Shown here: positions 46,523 to 55,293 of the stretch, piece after piece
How the letters are laid out: the number at the start of each line of letters is the position of its first letter
Numbering within the stretch: position 1 is the first letter of the stretch
Assembly: GCF_023278185.1 (NCBI RefSeq)
Contig: NZ_CP066356.1
Location: forward strand, 8,610,001-8,674,000
Direction of reading: 5' to 3'
Length of the DNA: 64,000 nt
Origin: Bradyrhizobium elkanii USDA 76
GTDB lineage: Bacteria > Pseudomonadota > Alphaproteobacteria > Rhizobiales > Xanthobacteraceae
The notes under the pieces: model-generated
Database searches by the model: none
Seen by the model: the letters and a program-made list of their open reading frames with translations, nothing else
Told to the model about the DNA's origin: nothing
Program-made: the position numbers and the translations under genes

Positions 46523-47659
46523 TCACAATCCCATCTGCCGGCTGGCGAGATCCTTCATGATCTCCTCGGTACCGCCGCCGATCGCGTTGACCTTGACCTC
46601 GCGGTAGATGCGTTCGACCTTGACGCCGCGCATGAAGCCGGCGCCGCCGAAGATCTGCACCGCCTCGGAGGCGCAGTGCGCCATGGTCTGGGTCGCCTGG
46701 TTCTTCATCATGCAGATCTCGGCGACCGGGCTTTCGCCGTGGCCGAGCCGCCACGCCAGCATCTCCAGCATCGCCTGCGAGGCCGCGACCTTCTGCGCCA
46801 TGTCGACGATCTTGTGCCTGATCACCTGGTGTTGGGCGATCGGCTTGCCGAACGTCTTGCGCTCCTTGGCATAGGCGACCGCCTCGTCGAGGCAGACGCG
46901 CGCATAGGCGGTGCAGCTCGCCGCCATGCCCATGCGCTCGCTGTTGAAGTTCTGCATGATGATCTTGAAGCCCTGACCTTCCTCGCCGATCAAATTCTCG
47001 ACCGGCACGCGGCATTCGTCGAAATGAAGTGTCGCAGTATCCGACGCCCACCAGCCCATCTTCTTCAGCTTGGTGCGGGAGAGGCCCGGCGTATTGCCTT
47101 CAATCAACAGCAGGCTGACACCGCCGGAGCCCTCGCCACCGGTACGCACCGCAACCGTCAGGTAGTCGGCCCGCATGCCCGAGGTAATGAAGGTCTTCTC
47201 GCCGGAGACGACGTAATGATCGCCCTCGCGCCGCGCCCTGGTGCGCAGGTTCGCGACATCGGAGCCGCCGCTCGGCTCGGTGATCGCGAGCGCGGAGATC
47301 TTCTTGCCCGCGAGCACCTCCGGCAGCACCCGCGCCTTGACCTCGGGCCGCGCGGCGCGGGCGATCGGCGGCGAGCCGATGGTGTGGCTCATCAGGCTCG
47401 AGGAGACGCCGCCGGCGCCGGCCTGCGCCAGCTCCTGCGAAGCCACGATCTTCATGAACTGGTCGGCGGCGATGCCGCCATACTCTTCGGGGAAGCCAAG
47501 ACCGAGCAGCCCGATCGCGGATGCCTTGGCATAGAGTTCGCGCGGAAACTCGCCGTCTTCGTCCCATTGATGGGCATATGGCTCGATTTCCCTGGCAACA
47601 AAGCGCCGCATCACCTCGCGAAAGGCCTCATGCTCGCCGGTGTAGAACGGGTTTGCCAT
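46523..47659 (-). CDS. Acyl-CoA dehydrogenase
   Basis: 378 residues. The second of two close ATGs (47659) is preferred because GGAG is 7 bases upstream of it and only 2 bases before the first. Signatures: ALAITEPSGGSDVANLRT, GEKTFITSGMRADYL, and GGAGFMRGVKVERIYREVK near the C-terminus with GGGTEEI. It is a paralogue of the next gene; two such enzymes in one operon often act on successive or different-length substrates. It is the first gene of the operon and is divergent from the ligase at 47875. Confidence 0.88.
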   Translation of the reverse strand: MANPFYTGEHEAFREVMRRFVAREIEPYAHQWDEDGEFPRELYAKASAIGLLGLGFPEEYGGIAADQFMKIVASQELAQAGAGGVSSSLMSHTIGSPPIARAARPEVKARVLPEVLAGKKISALAITEPSGGSDVANLRTRARREGDHYVVSGEKTFITSGMRADYLTVAVRTGGEGSGGVSLLLIEGNTPGLSRTKLKKMGWWASDTATLHFDECRVPVENLIGEEGQGFKIIMQNFNSERMGMAASCTAYARVCLDEAVAYAKERKTFGKPIAQHQVIRHKIVDMAQKVAASQAMLEMLAWRLGHGESPVAEICMMKNQATQTMAHCASEAVQIFGGAGFMRGVKVERIYREVKVNAIGGGTEEIMKDLASRQMGL

Positions 47660-47874
47660 CCGCATGCTCCGTTGATTCTTCCCGTCGACGATGTCCGGAT
47701 TTTTCCCGGTTCACTTGCGTCGAGTGGCTGCCATCGGTGCCGGCGTCCGGTCCGGCGATCTGCCAGCCACTAAACGCAAGACAGTATCCTAATACGCCCC
47801 CTCCACTGCCAATTCATGGCATCAATTGAGCCAGGAACAGGCGGCGCAAGACTGCCGTTCCGGAGGAGGGAAAT

Positions 47875-49416
47875 TTGCCGGTTCGTTATTACGACTGGAT
47901 CGCGCATCATCGCCGGCGCACGCCGGACAAGATGGCGCTTGTCGATCTCGCCAGCGGACGCCGCTTCAGCTACAAGGAGCTTGACGCCCGCGTGTCGCGG
48001 CTCGGCGCCTGGCTGCGCGACGCGCTGAAGGTCGCCCGCGGCGACCGCGTCGCAGTGCTGGCGCTGAACACGACGGATACGCTGGAGCTGCAGTTCGCCT
48101 GCTTCCGGATCGGCGCGATTTTCCTGCCGCTCAACACCCGTCTCACCGTTCCCGAACTGCGCTACATCACCGGCGACGCCGCGCCGAAGGTGATGGTCCA
48201 CGACGACGACCTCGCCGAGACCGCGCTTGCGGTGGCAAAGCTCTGCGATGTCGCTGCGACCGTGAGGCTCGGCCCGGGCGGCGCCTATGAGGCCGGCATT
48301 GCGGCAGCCACGCCGCTCGAGCGGTTCGAGGAGGTCATGCTCGATGACATCTCGACCATCATGTACACCTCGGGGACGACGGGCCAGCCCAAGGGCGCGA
48401 TCATTACGCATGGGATGACGTTCTGGAATTGCGTCAATCTCGGCGGCCCCGCCTACATCTCGCCGGCCTCGGTGCTGCTCACGGTGCTGCCGCTGTTCCA
48501 CACCGGCGGGCTGAATTGCTACACCAACCCGGTGCTGCATGCCGGCGGCACTGTGCTGATCATGCGCGCCTTCGATCCCGGCGAGGCGCTGAAGCTGATC
48601 AGCGACCCGGCGCAAGGCATCAACGTATTCTTCGGCGTCCCCGCGATCTACCAGTTCATGGCGCAGCATCCGGCCTTCGCATCAGCGGATTTCAGCCGCC
48701 TCGTCATCGGCGGCGTCGGCGGCGCGCCGATGCCGGTGCCGTTGCTCAAGACCTGGGAGGCGCGCGGCGTCGCGCTGCAGCAGGGCTACGGCATGACCGA
48801 GACCTCGCCGGCGGTGATGGTGCTCGACCGCGAGGATGCCGCGCGCAAGGCCGGCTCCTCCGGCAAGCCGGTGCTGCACACCGAGGTCCGCATCGTGCGG
48901 CCCGACGGCAGCGACGCCGCGGTCGGCGAGCTCGGCGAACTCTGGGTCAAGGGCCCGAACATCACGCCGGGCTACTGGAACAGGCCGGACGCCAACGCCT
49001 CCTCCTTCACCGACGGTTGGCTGCACACCGGCGACGCCACGCGGATCGACGAGGAAGGCTTCTACTACATCGTCGACCGCTGGAAGGACATGTACATCTC
49101 GGGCGGCGAGAACGTCTATCCGGCCGAGGTCGAGAGCGTGCTGCATCAATTGGCCGCCGTCGCCGAGGCCGCTGTCATCGGCATCCCCGACGAGCAATGG
49201 GGCGAAGTCGGCATGGCGATCATTGCCGTAAAGCCAAGCCATTCGCTGACCCCGGCCGAGGTCCACGCGCATTGCCAGGCCAATCTGGCGCGGTTCAAGT
49301 GCCCGCGCCTGATCGAATTCATCGAGGTCCTGCCGCGGAACGCGACAGGCAAAATTCATAAGCCGACGCTCCGGCAACAATTCAGCCGGCCGAAGCCAAC
49401 CGATACCGCGGCGTGA
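47875..49416 (+). CDS. Acyl-CoA synthetase (AMP-binding)
   Basis: 513 residues from TTG 47875, with GGAGGAGGG about 6 bases upstream. MYTSGTTGQPKGAIITH, QGYGMTETSPAV, the hinge DRWKDMYISGGENVYPAE and the catalytic-Lys region LPRNATGKIHKPTLR are all intact. It is the third CoA ligase of the region. It is divergent from the acyl-CoA dehydrogenase operon and followed by an orphan binding protein, so it probably activates the acid that this protein helps import. Confidence 0.88.
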   Translation: MPVRYYDWIAHHRRRTPDKMALVDLASGRRFSYKELDARVSRLGAWLRDALKVARGDRVAVLALNTTDTLELQFACFRIGAIFLPLNTRLTVPELRYITGDAAPKVMVHDDDLAETALAVAKLCDVAATVRLGPGGAYEAGIAAATPLERFEEVMLDDISTIMYTSGTTGQPKGAIITHGMTFWNCVNLGGPAYISPASVLLTVLPLFHTGGLNCYTNPVLHAGGTVLIMRAFDPGEALKLISDPAQGINVFFGVPAIYQFMAQHPAFASADFSRLVIGGVGGAPMPVPLLKTWEARGVALQQGYGMTETSPAVMVLDREDAARKAGSSGKPVLHTEVRIVRPDGSDAAVGELGELWVKGPNITPGYWNRPDANASSFTDGWLHTGDATRIDEEGFYYIVDRWKDMYISGGENVYPAEVESVLHQLAAVAEAAVIGIPDEQWGEVGMAIIAVKPSHSLTPAEVHAHCQANLARFKCPRLIEFIEVLPRNATGKIHKPTLRQQFSRPKPTDTAA

Positions 49417-49541
49417 GCCAGACGCGCGCCGCGCGTTCCGGAATTCGCCGCGACAAGGATTACCCCGTTGCCGTCTGCCGGGACCGGCTGCGGGTTCGTT
49501 GCGTAAGTCCCCAACCAAGATCAATCGAGGAAATTGCCTTT

Positions 49542-50762
49542 ATGAAAACAACAACACTGCCGCTGCTGGCGGCCGCCACGGCGCTCTGCCTGCTCTCCAC
49601 CCAGGCCGCCTTTGCTCAAAAGAAATATGATACCGGCGCCTCCGACACCGAGATCAAGATCGGCAATGTCGAGGCCTATAGCGGTCCTGCCTCCGCCTAC
49701 GGCGTCATCGGCAAGACCGAAGAAGCCTATTTCAAGATGATCAACGACCAGGGCGGCATCAACGGCCGCAAGATCAACTGGATCTCCTATGACGACGGCT
49801 ACTCGCCGCCGAAGACCGTGGAGCAGATCCGCAAGCTGATCGAGAGCGACGAAGTCTTCCTGGTGTTCAACGCGCTGGGCACGCCGACCCAGACCGCGGT
49901 GCAGAAGTATCACAACGCCAAGAAGGTGCCGCAGCTGTTCCTCGCTACCGGCGCCAGCAAGTGGAACGATCCGAAGGATTTCCCTTGGACCATGGGTTTC
50001 CAGCCGAGCTATCGCGTCGAGGCGCGGATCTTCGGCAAGTACATCCTGAAGGCCAAGCCGGATGCCAAGGTCGCGATCTTCTATGCCAATGACGATTTCG
50101 GCAAGGACTACCTGGTCGGCTTGAAGGAGATCCTCGACAAGTCGAGCGTCAAGATCGTCGCCGAAGAGAGCTACGAGACCACCGAGCCGTCGATCGACTC
50201 CCACATCGTCAAGCTGAAGGACACCGGCGCCGACGTATTCGTCAACATCTCGACGCCGAAATTCGCGGCGCAGGCGATCAAGAAGATCGCCGAGCTCAAC
50301 TGGAAGCCGGTGCAGGTGATGACCGACGTCTCGATCTCGATCGGCGCGGTCATGAAGCCCGCCGGGCTCGAGGCCTCGGAAGGCGTGCTGTCGGCCGGCT
50401 ATCTGAAGGACGCGTCCGATCCGCAGTGGAAGAATGATGAGGGCATGAAGAAGTTCATGGCCTTCGCCGAGAAGTACATGCCGGGCGCCAACCTCGCCGA
50501 CGCCAATCTGGTCTATGGCTACGCCGCGGCGCAGACCATGGTGCAGGTGCTGAAGCAGGCCGGTGACAACCTGACGCGTGAAAACGTGATGAAGCAGGCC
50601 GCCAGCCTCAAGGACTTCACGCCCGACACGCTGATCCCCGGCATCCGGATCAACACCAGCGCGACCGACTTCGCGCCGGTCGAGCAGCTTAAGATGATGC
50701 AGTTCAAGAACGGGCAGTGGGAGCTGTTCGGCGACATCATCAGCGCCGAGACCGGCGGCTAG
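49542..50762 (+). CDS. Branched-chain amino-acid-type ABC substrate-binding protein (orphan)
   Basis: 406 residues from ATG 49542 (CGAGGAAATT upstream). A classical Sec signal peptide ending in QAAFA is followed by EIKIGNVEAYSGPASAYG. A frame open from 49413 would add 43 unlikely residues. Family: Peripla_BP_6; relatives bind aromatic acids as well as amino acids. It is 126 bases downstream of the ligase, with its transcript ended by the strong hairpin at 50794. No permease or ATPase is adjacent. Confidence 0.88.
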   Translation: MKTTTLPLLAAATALCLLSTQAAFAQKKYDTGASDTEIKIGNVEAYSGPASAYGVIGKTEEAYFKMINDQGGINGRKINWISYDDGYSPPKTVEQIRKLIESDEVFLVFNALGTPTQTAVQKYHNAKKVPQLFLATGASKWNDPKDFPWTMGFQPSYRVEARIFGKYILKAKPDAKVAIFYANDDFGKDYLVGLKEILDKSSVKIVAEESYETTEPSIDSHIVKLKDTGADVFVNISTPKFAAQAIKKIAELNWKPVQVMTDVSISIGAVMKPAGLEASEGVLSAGYLKDASDPQWKNDEGMKKFMAFAEKYMPGANLADANLVYGYAAAQTMVQVLKQAGDNLTRENVMKQAASLKDFTPDTLIPGIRINTSATDFAPVEQLKMMQFKNGQWELFGDIISAETGG

Positions 50763-50793
50763 CGCAGCGCAGGACGCCCACATCAGCCATCGC

Positions 50794-50827
50794 GAAGCCG
50801 CCCATCCGGGCGGCTTCGTTGTTTTTA
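50794..50827 (+). terminator. Rho-independent terminator
   Basis: A perfect 10-base stem (GAAGCCGCCC, loop ATCC, GGGCGGCTTC) is followed by GTTGTTTTT, 31 bases after the binding-protein stop. It is the clearest terminator in the window. Confidence 0.92.
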
Positions 50828-50873
50828 CGGATCGCTGGTGATGCCGAGCCGAGCGACGCGCAAGCTATCTCAC

Positions 50874-51000
50874 CGTCACCCTGAGGAGCCGCGAAGCGGC
50901 GTCTCGAAGGGTCGACGGCCCGGTCGGTGGCCGTGCATCCTTCGAGACGCGCTACGCGCTCCTCCAGCGACAAAGGCGAAGCCTTTGCGCGGGGATGACG
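50874..51000. repeat. REP-like repeat (CACCCTGAGGAGC family)
   Basis: The sequence from CACCCTGAGGAGCCGCGAAG through TCTCGAAGGGT is matched in inverted orientation by CATCCTTCGAGACGCGC and GCGCTCCTC, then a short GGCGAAGCC palindrome. Related copies are at 29825 and 54395. Confidence 0.8.
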
Positions 51001-51034
51001 GGATTGGCATCGTGAAGTTGACGTAGCCGGTCGA

Positions 51035-51799
51035 TTATCCCGGCAAAAAGATCGCGAACGGCTCGTCGATCGTGCGACGCAGATGCTCGCGATAGGCGGC
51101 GTAGTTCGCATCGTCCGCCGACACCCGGCCGAGGCTCGGCTTGGGCACGTTCTTCACCGGCAGGAACGCGATCGGCGCGGCGACCGGCGTCAGCAGCGAG
51201 CCGCGGCCAGCAAGCAAGGTCGTGATGATGCCGTACATCTCGCCGGAATTGCGCGGGCGCGACACCGTGATCACGCGATGCTGGCCGTGTCGGTTGGTCA
51301 CGAGGTAGACGAAGCCGGATTCATTGGGCACCGCCACCTCGCCATACTGGGTGTAATCGGCATCCTGCCGTTCGCCCTCGCGAAAGCCGAGCGACGATGA
51401 CGCTTCGTCCCAGGTAATCTCGGTGCGATAGGCATAGAGCGCGCCCTGTTCGCCGAACGACGGACGCACCGTGATGTAGGTGCCCTCGATCCGCGCCACC
51501 GCGCGGCGGGAGTAGGATCCGAGGCTGTCGGGCGCGATCCCGCCATTGGCGGGTGCGGCCACCGTGATCGTCTCCGGCAGCTTACGCAGGGACACACCCA
51601 GCGCCTGCTCCAGCCGCACCGTGGTCGCCAGCGTGAACGGGCGGCGGCCGCCGAGCACCTTTTCCAACGTCGAGAGGCTCAGCTTCGCCTGCTCGGCCAG
51701 CGCCTGCCGCGAGATTCGGCGGCGCGCGATTTCCTCGCGAATGGTCTCCGCGACCTGCCGGCTCTGCTCGGCGGACAGCTGCTTGTCAGGCGTCGGCAT
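51035..51799 (-). CDS. XRE-type helix-turn-helix transcriptional regulator
   Basis: 254 residues from the ATG at 51799 (AGGA 7 bases upstream). The N-terminal helix-turn-helix reads ISRQALAEQAKLSLSTLEKVLGG, typical of XRE/Cro proteins. The C-terminal ~160 residues (from TYITVRPSFGEQGALYAYR) form an unrecognised beta-rich domain that may sense a ligand. It is divergent from the VIT/vWA-sortase pair with a 199-base intergenic region and is a possible regulator of it. Confidence 0.85.
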   Translation of the reverse strand: MPTPDKQLSAEQSRQVAETIREEIARRRISRQALAEQAKLSLSTLEKVLGGRRPFTLATTVRLEQALGVSLRKLPETITVAAPANGGIAPDSLGSYSRRAVARIEGTYITVRPSFGEQGALYAYRTEITWDEASSSLGFREGERQDADYTQYGEVAVPNESGFVYLVTNRHGQHRVITVSRPRNSGEMYGIITTLLAGRGSLLTPVAAPIAFLPVKNVPKPSLGRVSADDANYAAYREHLRRTIDEPFAIFLPG

Positions 51800-51998
51800 C
51801 CAGATTCCTGCCCGGTTCCCCTTGATTCCGCGCAGTCTAGCAGACCGCACAACCCATCACAAAACCGCACAAACCCGCCTCCCGCGGCGGCGGGCCGCGC
51901 CGGACCGCGGCCAATCATTGCCGATCATTCTGCTCGCGCCAAAACCGCCGTTCTCCATGATCGCGAGGCAGCGAAAGCCTCGCTCGGGAGTGACGAAA

Positions 51999-54266
51999 AT
52001 GACGATTTACGATGCATGTGAGAGCAGCCCGCAGATCCGCCTGTCGCGCAGGATGCGCATTGCGCTGTTCTTCCTGGTGGAAGGTGTGGCCGCGCTGGTG
52101 ATCGGCTTTGCGGCCTTATTCGTGAGTTTCGATCCGGTGTGGTCGGCCGAGCTGCCGCAACAGGCGGTGCTGCGGCCAAGCGATGCGCGCTCCGGCTCGC
52201 TGCTGTTCAAGACCGACGATGGCTACAGGGATGCGCTCAGGCTCGGCGTCGATGTCGACCTCACGGTGTCGGGCCCGACCGTCCGCGCCCGCGTCACGCA
52301 GATCTTCCGCAACCCGACCAAGGACTGGGTGGAGGCGACCTATGTCTATCCGCTGCCGGCGGGCGGCGCGGTCGACACGCTGAAGATGGTGGTCGGCGAC
52401 CGCGTCGTGGTCGGCGACATCAAGGAGCGGCAGCAGGCTCGCGCGATCTATGAGCAGGCCAAGCAGAACGGCCAGAAGGCCGCGCTCACCGAACAGGAGC
52501 GGCCCAACATCTTCACCAATTCGGTCGCCAATATCGGCCCCGGCGAAACCGTGCTGGTGCAGATCGAGTATCAGGAGCCGGTGCAGCAGAACGGCAGCGA
52601 ATTCTCGCTGCGGGTGCCGATGGTGGTCGGCCCACGCTACAATCCGCGCCCGGTGGTGCAGAGCGTCGACCTTCGCGCCGACGGCAACGGCTGGGGCACC
52701 ACCGATCCGGTGCCGGACCGCGACCGCATCTCCTCCGAAGTGCTCGATCCCGCCCAGAATGCGCCGGTCAATCCAACCAACGTCACGGTGCACCTCAACG
52801 CCGGCTTCCCGCTCGGCGAGGTGAAGAGCCATTTCCATCAGGTCAGGATCGAGAGCCCCGACAGCACCACGCGCATCGTCAAGCTCGCCGAAGGCCCGGT
52901 GCCGGCCGATCGTGATTTCGAGCTGACCTGGAAGCCGGCCGCCGAGAAGGCGCCGTCGGTCGGGCTGTTCCGCGAGCATGTCGGCAATTCCGACTATCTG
53001 CTCGCCTTCGTCACCCCGCCGTCGGTCGAGCAGCCGCAGCAGAAACCGTTGCCGCGTGAGGTGATCTTCGTGATCGACAATTCCGGCTCGATGGGCGGCA
53101 CCTCGATCATCCAGGCCAAGGCGAGCCTGACTTACGCGCTCGGTCGCCTGCAGCCGACCGATCGCTTCAACGTGATCCGGTTCGACGACACCATGGATAC
53201 GCTGTTTCCGGCACCGGTCGCGGCCAACAGCGCCAATATCGGCAACGCGACGGCGTTCGTCAGCGCGCTGCAGGCCCGCGGCGGCACCGAGATGGTGCCG
53301 GCGATGCGCGCGGCGCTGTCAGACACCAACCACGACGACGCCAATTACGTCCGGCAGGTCGTGTTCCTGACCGACGGCGCCATCGGCAACGAGCAGCAAT
53401 TGTTCGAGACCATCAGCGCGCTCCGCGGACGCTCGCGGGTATTCATGGTCGGGATCGGCTCGGCGCCGAACACCTATCTGATGACGCGCGCCGCCGAGCT
53501 CGGCCGCGGCACCTTCACCCATATCGGCTCGGTCGAGCAGGTCGACGAGCGCATGCGCGGCCTGTTCGCCAGGCTCGAGAACCCGGCGGTGACGAACCTC
53601 TCGGCGAAATTCTCCGAGGCGACGGCCGATCTGACGCCGTCGGCGCTGCCCGACGTCTATCGCGACGAGCCGCTGGTGCTGGCCGCCAAGCTCGACAAGC
53701 TGACCGGCTCGGTCGAGATCAAGGGCCGCATCGGCGACCGTCCGTGGAGCGTGACGCTGCCGCTCGCGAATGCCGCCGAGGGCAAGGGCCTGTCGAAACT
53801 GTGGGCGCGCCGCAAGATCGCCGATGCCGAGGTGGCGCGCACCACGCGACAAGAGAGTCCCGAGGACGCCGACAAGACCATCCTCGCGCTGGCGCTGGAG
53901 CATCAGCTCGTGACGCGGCTGACCAGCCTTGTCGCGGTCGACAAGACGCCGAGCCGTCCCGAAGGCGAGCCGCTGAAGTTGAGCGAACTCCCGCTCAACC
54001 TGCCCGCCGGCTGGGATTTTGCGAAGCTGTTCGGCGAGCGCCCGAGTCTGCCGGCCGTCCCGGGCGAGCGGCGCGCCGACGGTGGCGACGGCAAGGTGCA
54101 GCTCGCTGCGCTGAAGCGGTCACCGGTCGCCACGCAAGCTCCCGGCACGATCCAGCTGCCGAAGACCGCGACCGATGCGGAGCTGAAGATGATCGCGGGC
54201 GTGATCCTGCTCACGGTCAGCCTTCTTCTCCTGGTGTTCAACCGGCGTCAGACGTCGCCCCAATGA
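51999..54266 (+). CDS. VIT and vWA domain protein, sortase target (marine proteobacterial type)
   Basis: 755 residues from ATG 51999 (CGGGAG upstream). A membrane segment FFLVEGVAALVIGFAALF near residue 30 acts as signal anchor. A VIT domain (~65-200; KERQQARAIYEQAKQNG) is followed by a vWA domain with the metal site DNSGSMGGTS (D360). The C-terminus is LPKTA (720-724), a hydrophobic helix and a positively charged tail, the layout of a sortase sorting signal. This matches the sortase-target family paired one-to-one with a dedicated proteobacterial sortase, which follows here. The vWA domain probably binds a protein partner on the cell surface. Confidence 0.9.
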   Translation: MTIYDACESSPQIRLSRRMRIALFFLVEGVAALVIGFAALFVSFDPVWSAELPQQAVLRPSDARSGSLLFKTDDGYRDALRLGVDVDLTVSGPTVRARVTQIFRNPTKDWVEATYVYPLPAGGAVDTLKMVVGDRVVVGDIKERQQARAIYEQAKQNGQKAALTEQERPNIFTNSVANIGPGETVLVQIEYQEPVQQNGSEFSLRVPMVVGPRYNPRPVVQSVDLRADGNGWGTTDPVPDRDRISSEVLDPAQNAPVNPTNVTVHLNAGFPLGEVKSHFHQVRIESPDSTTRIVKLAEGPVPADRDFELTWKPAAEKAPSVGLFREHVGNSDYLLAFVTPPSVEQPQQKPLPREVIFVIDNSGSMGGTSIIQAKASLTYALGRLQPTDRFNVIRFDDTMDTLFPAPVAANSANIGNATAFVSALQARGGTEMVPAMRAALSDTNHDDANYVRQVVFLTDGAIGNEQQLFETISALRGRSRVFMVGIGSAPNTYLMTRAAELGRGTFTHIGSVEQVDERMRGLFARLENPAVTNLSAKFSEATADLTPSALPDVYRDEPLVLAAKLDKLTGSVEIKGRIGDRPWSVTLPLANAAEGKGLSKLWARRKIADAEVARTTRQESPEDADKTILALALEHQLVTRLTSLVAVDKTPSRPEGEPLKLSELPLNLPAGWDFAKLFGERPSLPAVPGERRADGGDGKVQLAALKRSPVATQAPGTIQLPKTATDAELKMIAGVILLTVSLLLLVFNRRQTSPQ

Positions 54267-54394
54267 CGTCGGATGAAAGGAGGAGGCGCCCCCCAACCTC
54301 CTCCTTCAAGAGCGCGCGCGGCCTTCCATCCGTCCCCCAGGGGCCGCGCGCGCAGCTTCTCCCGCCCGAGGAAGGCATCGCGCGAATTTCCAAC

Positions 54395-54494
54395 CCTCAC
54401 CCTGAGGAGCACGCGAAGCGGGCGTCTCGAAGGGCGAGGCCACCGGACCGGCCTCATCCTTCGAGACGCGCTGCGCGCTGCTCGGGATGAGGGT
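54395..54494. repeat. REP-like repeat (CACCCTGAGGAGC family)
   Basis: CCCTCACCCTGAGGAGC to TCTCGAAGGGC is paired with CATCCTTCGAGACGCGC and GGGATGAGGG in inverted order. It lies between the sortase target and the sortase gene. Confidence 0.8.
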
Positions 54495-54532
54495 CAGACA
54501 GTCGCTTCTCGCAATGGCCAGAGCAGAACAAA

Positions 54533-55123
54533 ATGCCCCGCTTCATTCCACCCATCGCGTTCGCCCTCATCGGCCTGATCCTGTTCGGCCAGGGCGCCTA
54601 TATCCACGCCAAGGCGCTGCTCGCGCAGGTGCTGCTGGAGCGCGCCTTCGCACAGAGCATCGCGACCGGCCAGCCGGTGAAGCCGTAGAGCTGGGCCGAT
54701 ACCTGGCCGGTGGCGCGGATCGAGGTGAAGCGCCTGCACGCGTCCGCGATTGCGCTTGCCGGCAGCAGCGGCCAGGCGCTGGCATTCGGCCCCGGCCATG
54801 TCGAACAGACCGTCGATCCCGGCGAGCGGGGCGTGGCGGTCTATTCCGCGCACCGTGACACGCATTTTCGCTTTCTCAGGGATGTCACAATCGGTGACGA
54901 GATCGACGTCACACGAAGCGACGGCAAGATGTTTCGCTATCGGGCCGATCGCAGCTCGGTGGTCCGCTTCGATCAATCGGGGGTCGATCCGATTACTGAC
55001 CGACATGAACTTGTGCTATCGACCTGCTGGCCGTTCGATGCGCTGACATCGGGGCCCGAGCGTTATCTGCTGCACGCGACCTTGATCGAAACGGATACGC
55101 GCCCGCGCGAATCGGGTTCCTGA
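54533..55123 (+). pseudogene. Class GN-type sortase interrupted by an in-frame amber codon
   Basis: A 197-codon frame from ATG 54533 encodes a membrane helix (FIPPIAFALIGLILFGQGAY), then TAG at codon 52 (54686-54688), then continues in the same frame with SWADTWPVARIEVKRL. Relatives read ...KPWPWADTWPVA here, so a TGG-to-TAG change is likely. All catalytic residues lie after the stop: His in YSAHRDTHF, Cys at codon 165 in VLSTCWPF and Arg in GPERYLL. A GTG at 54710 could restart translation but would give an enzyme without its membrane anchor. Possibilities are a true nonsense mutation, suppression, reinitiation or a sequencing error. Confidence 0.85.
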
Positions 55124-55293
55124 TAGGCAATCAATTTTGCGCCTGCCGGGATATTGCGCGCGGTGCCCTGACCTGCGCCGGCATGAGTTGCTACCCCCTT
55201 TCCCTCGCCATAAAAACAATGAAAAATCGCGCGCCTCACGGTGATCCGCCGTGGCCACAGGAAACAACGACAACAAGGATAAGGGCAGGCTCC

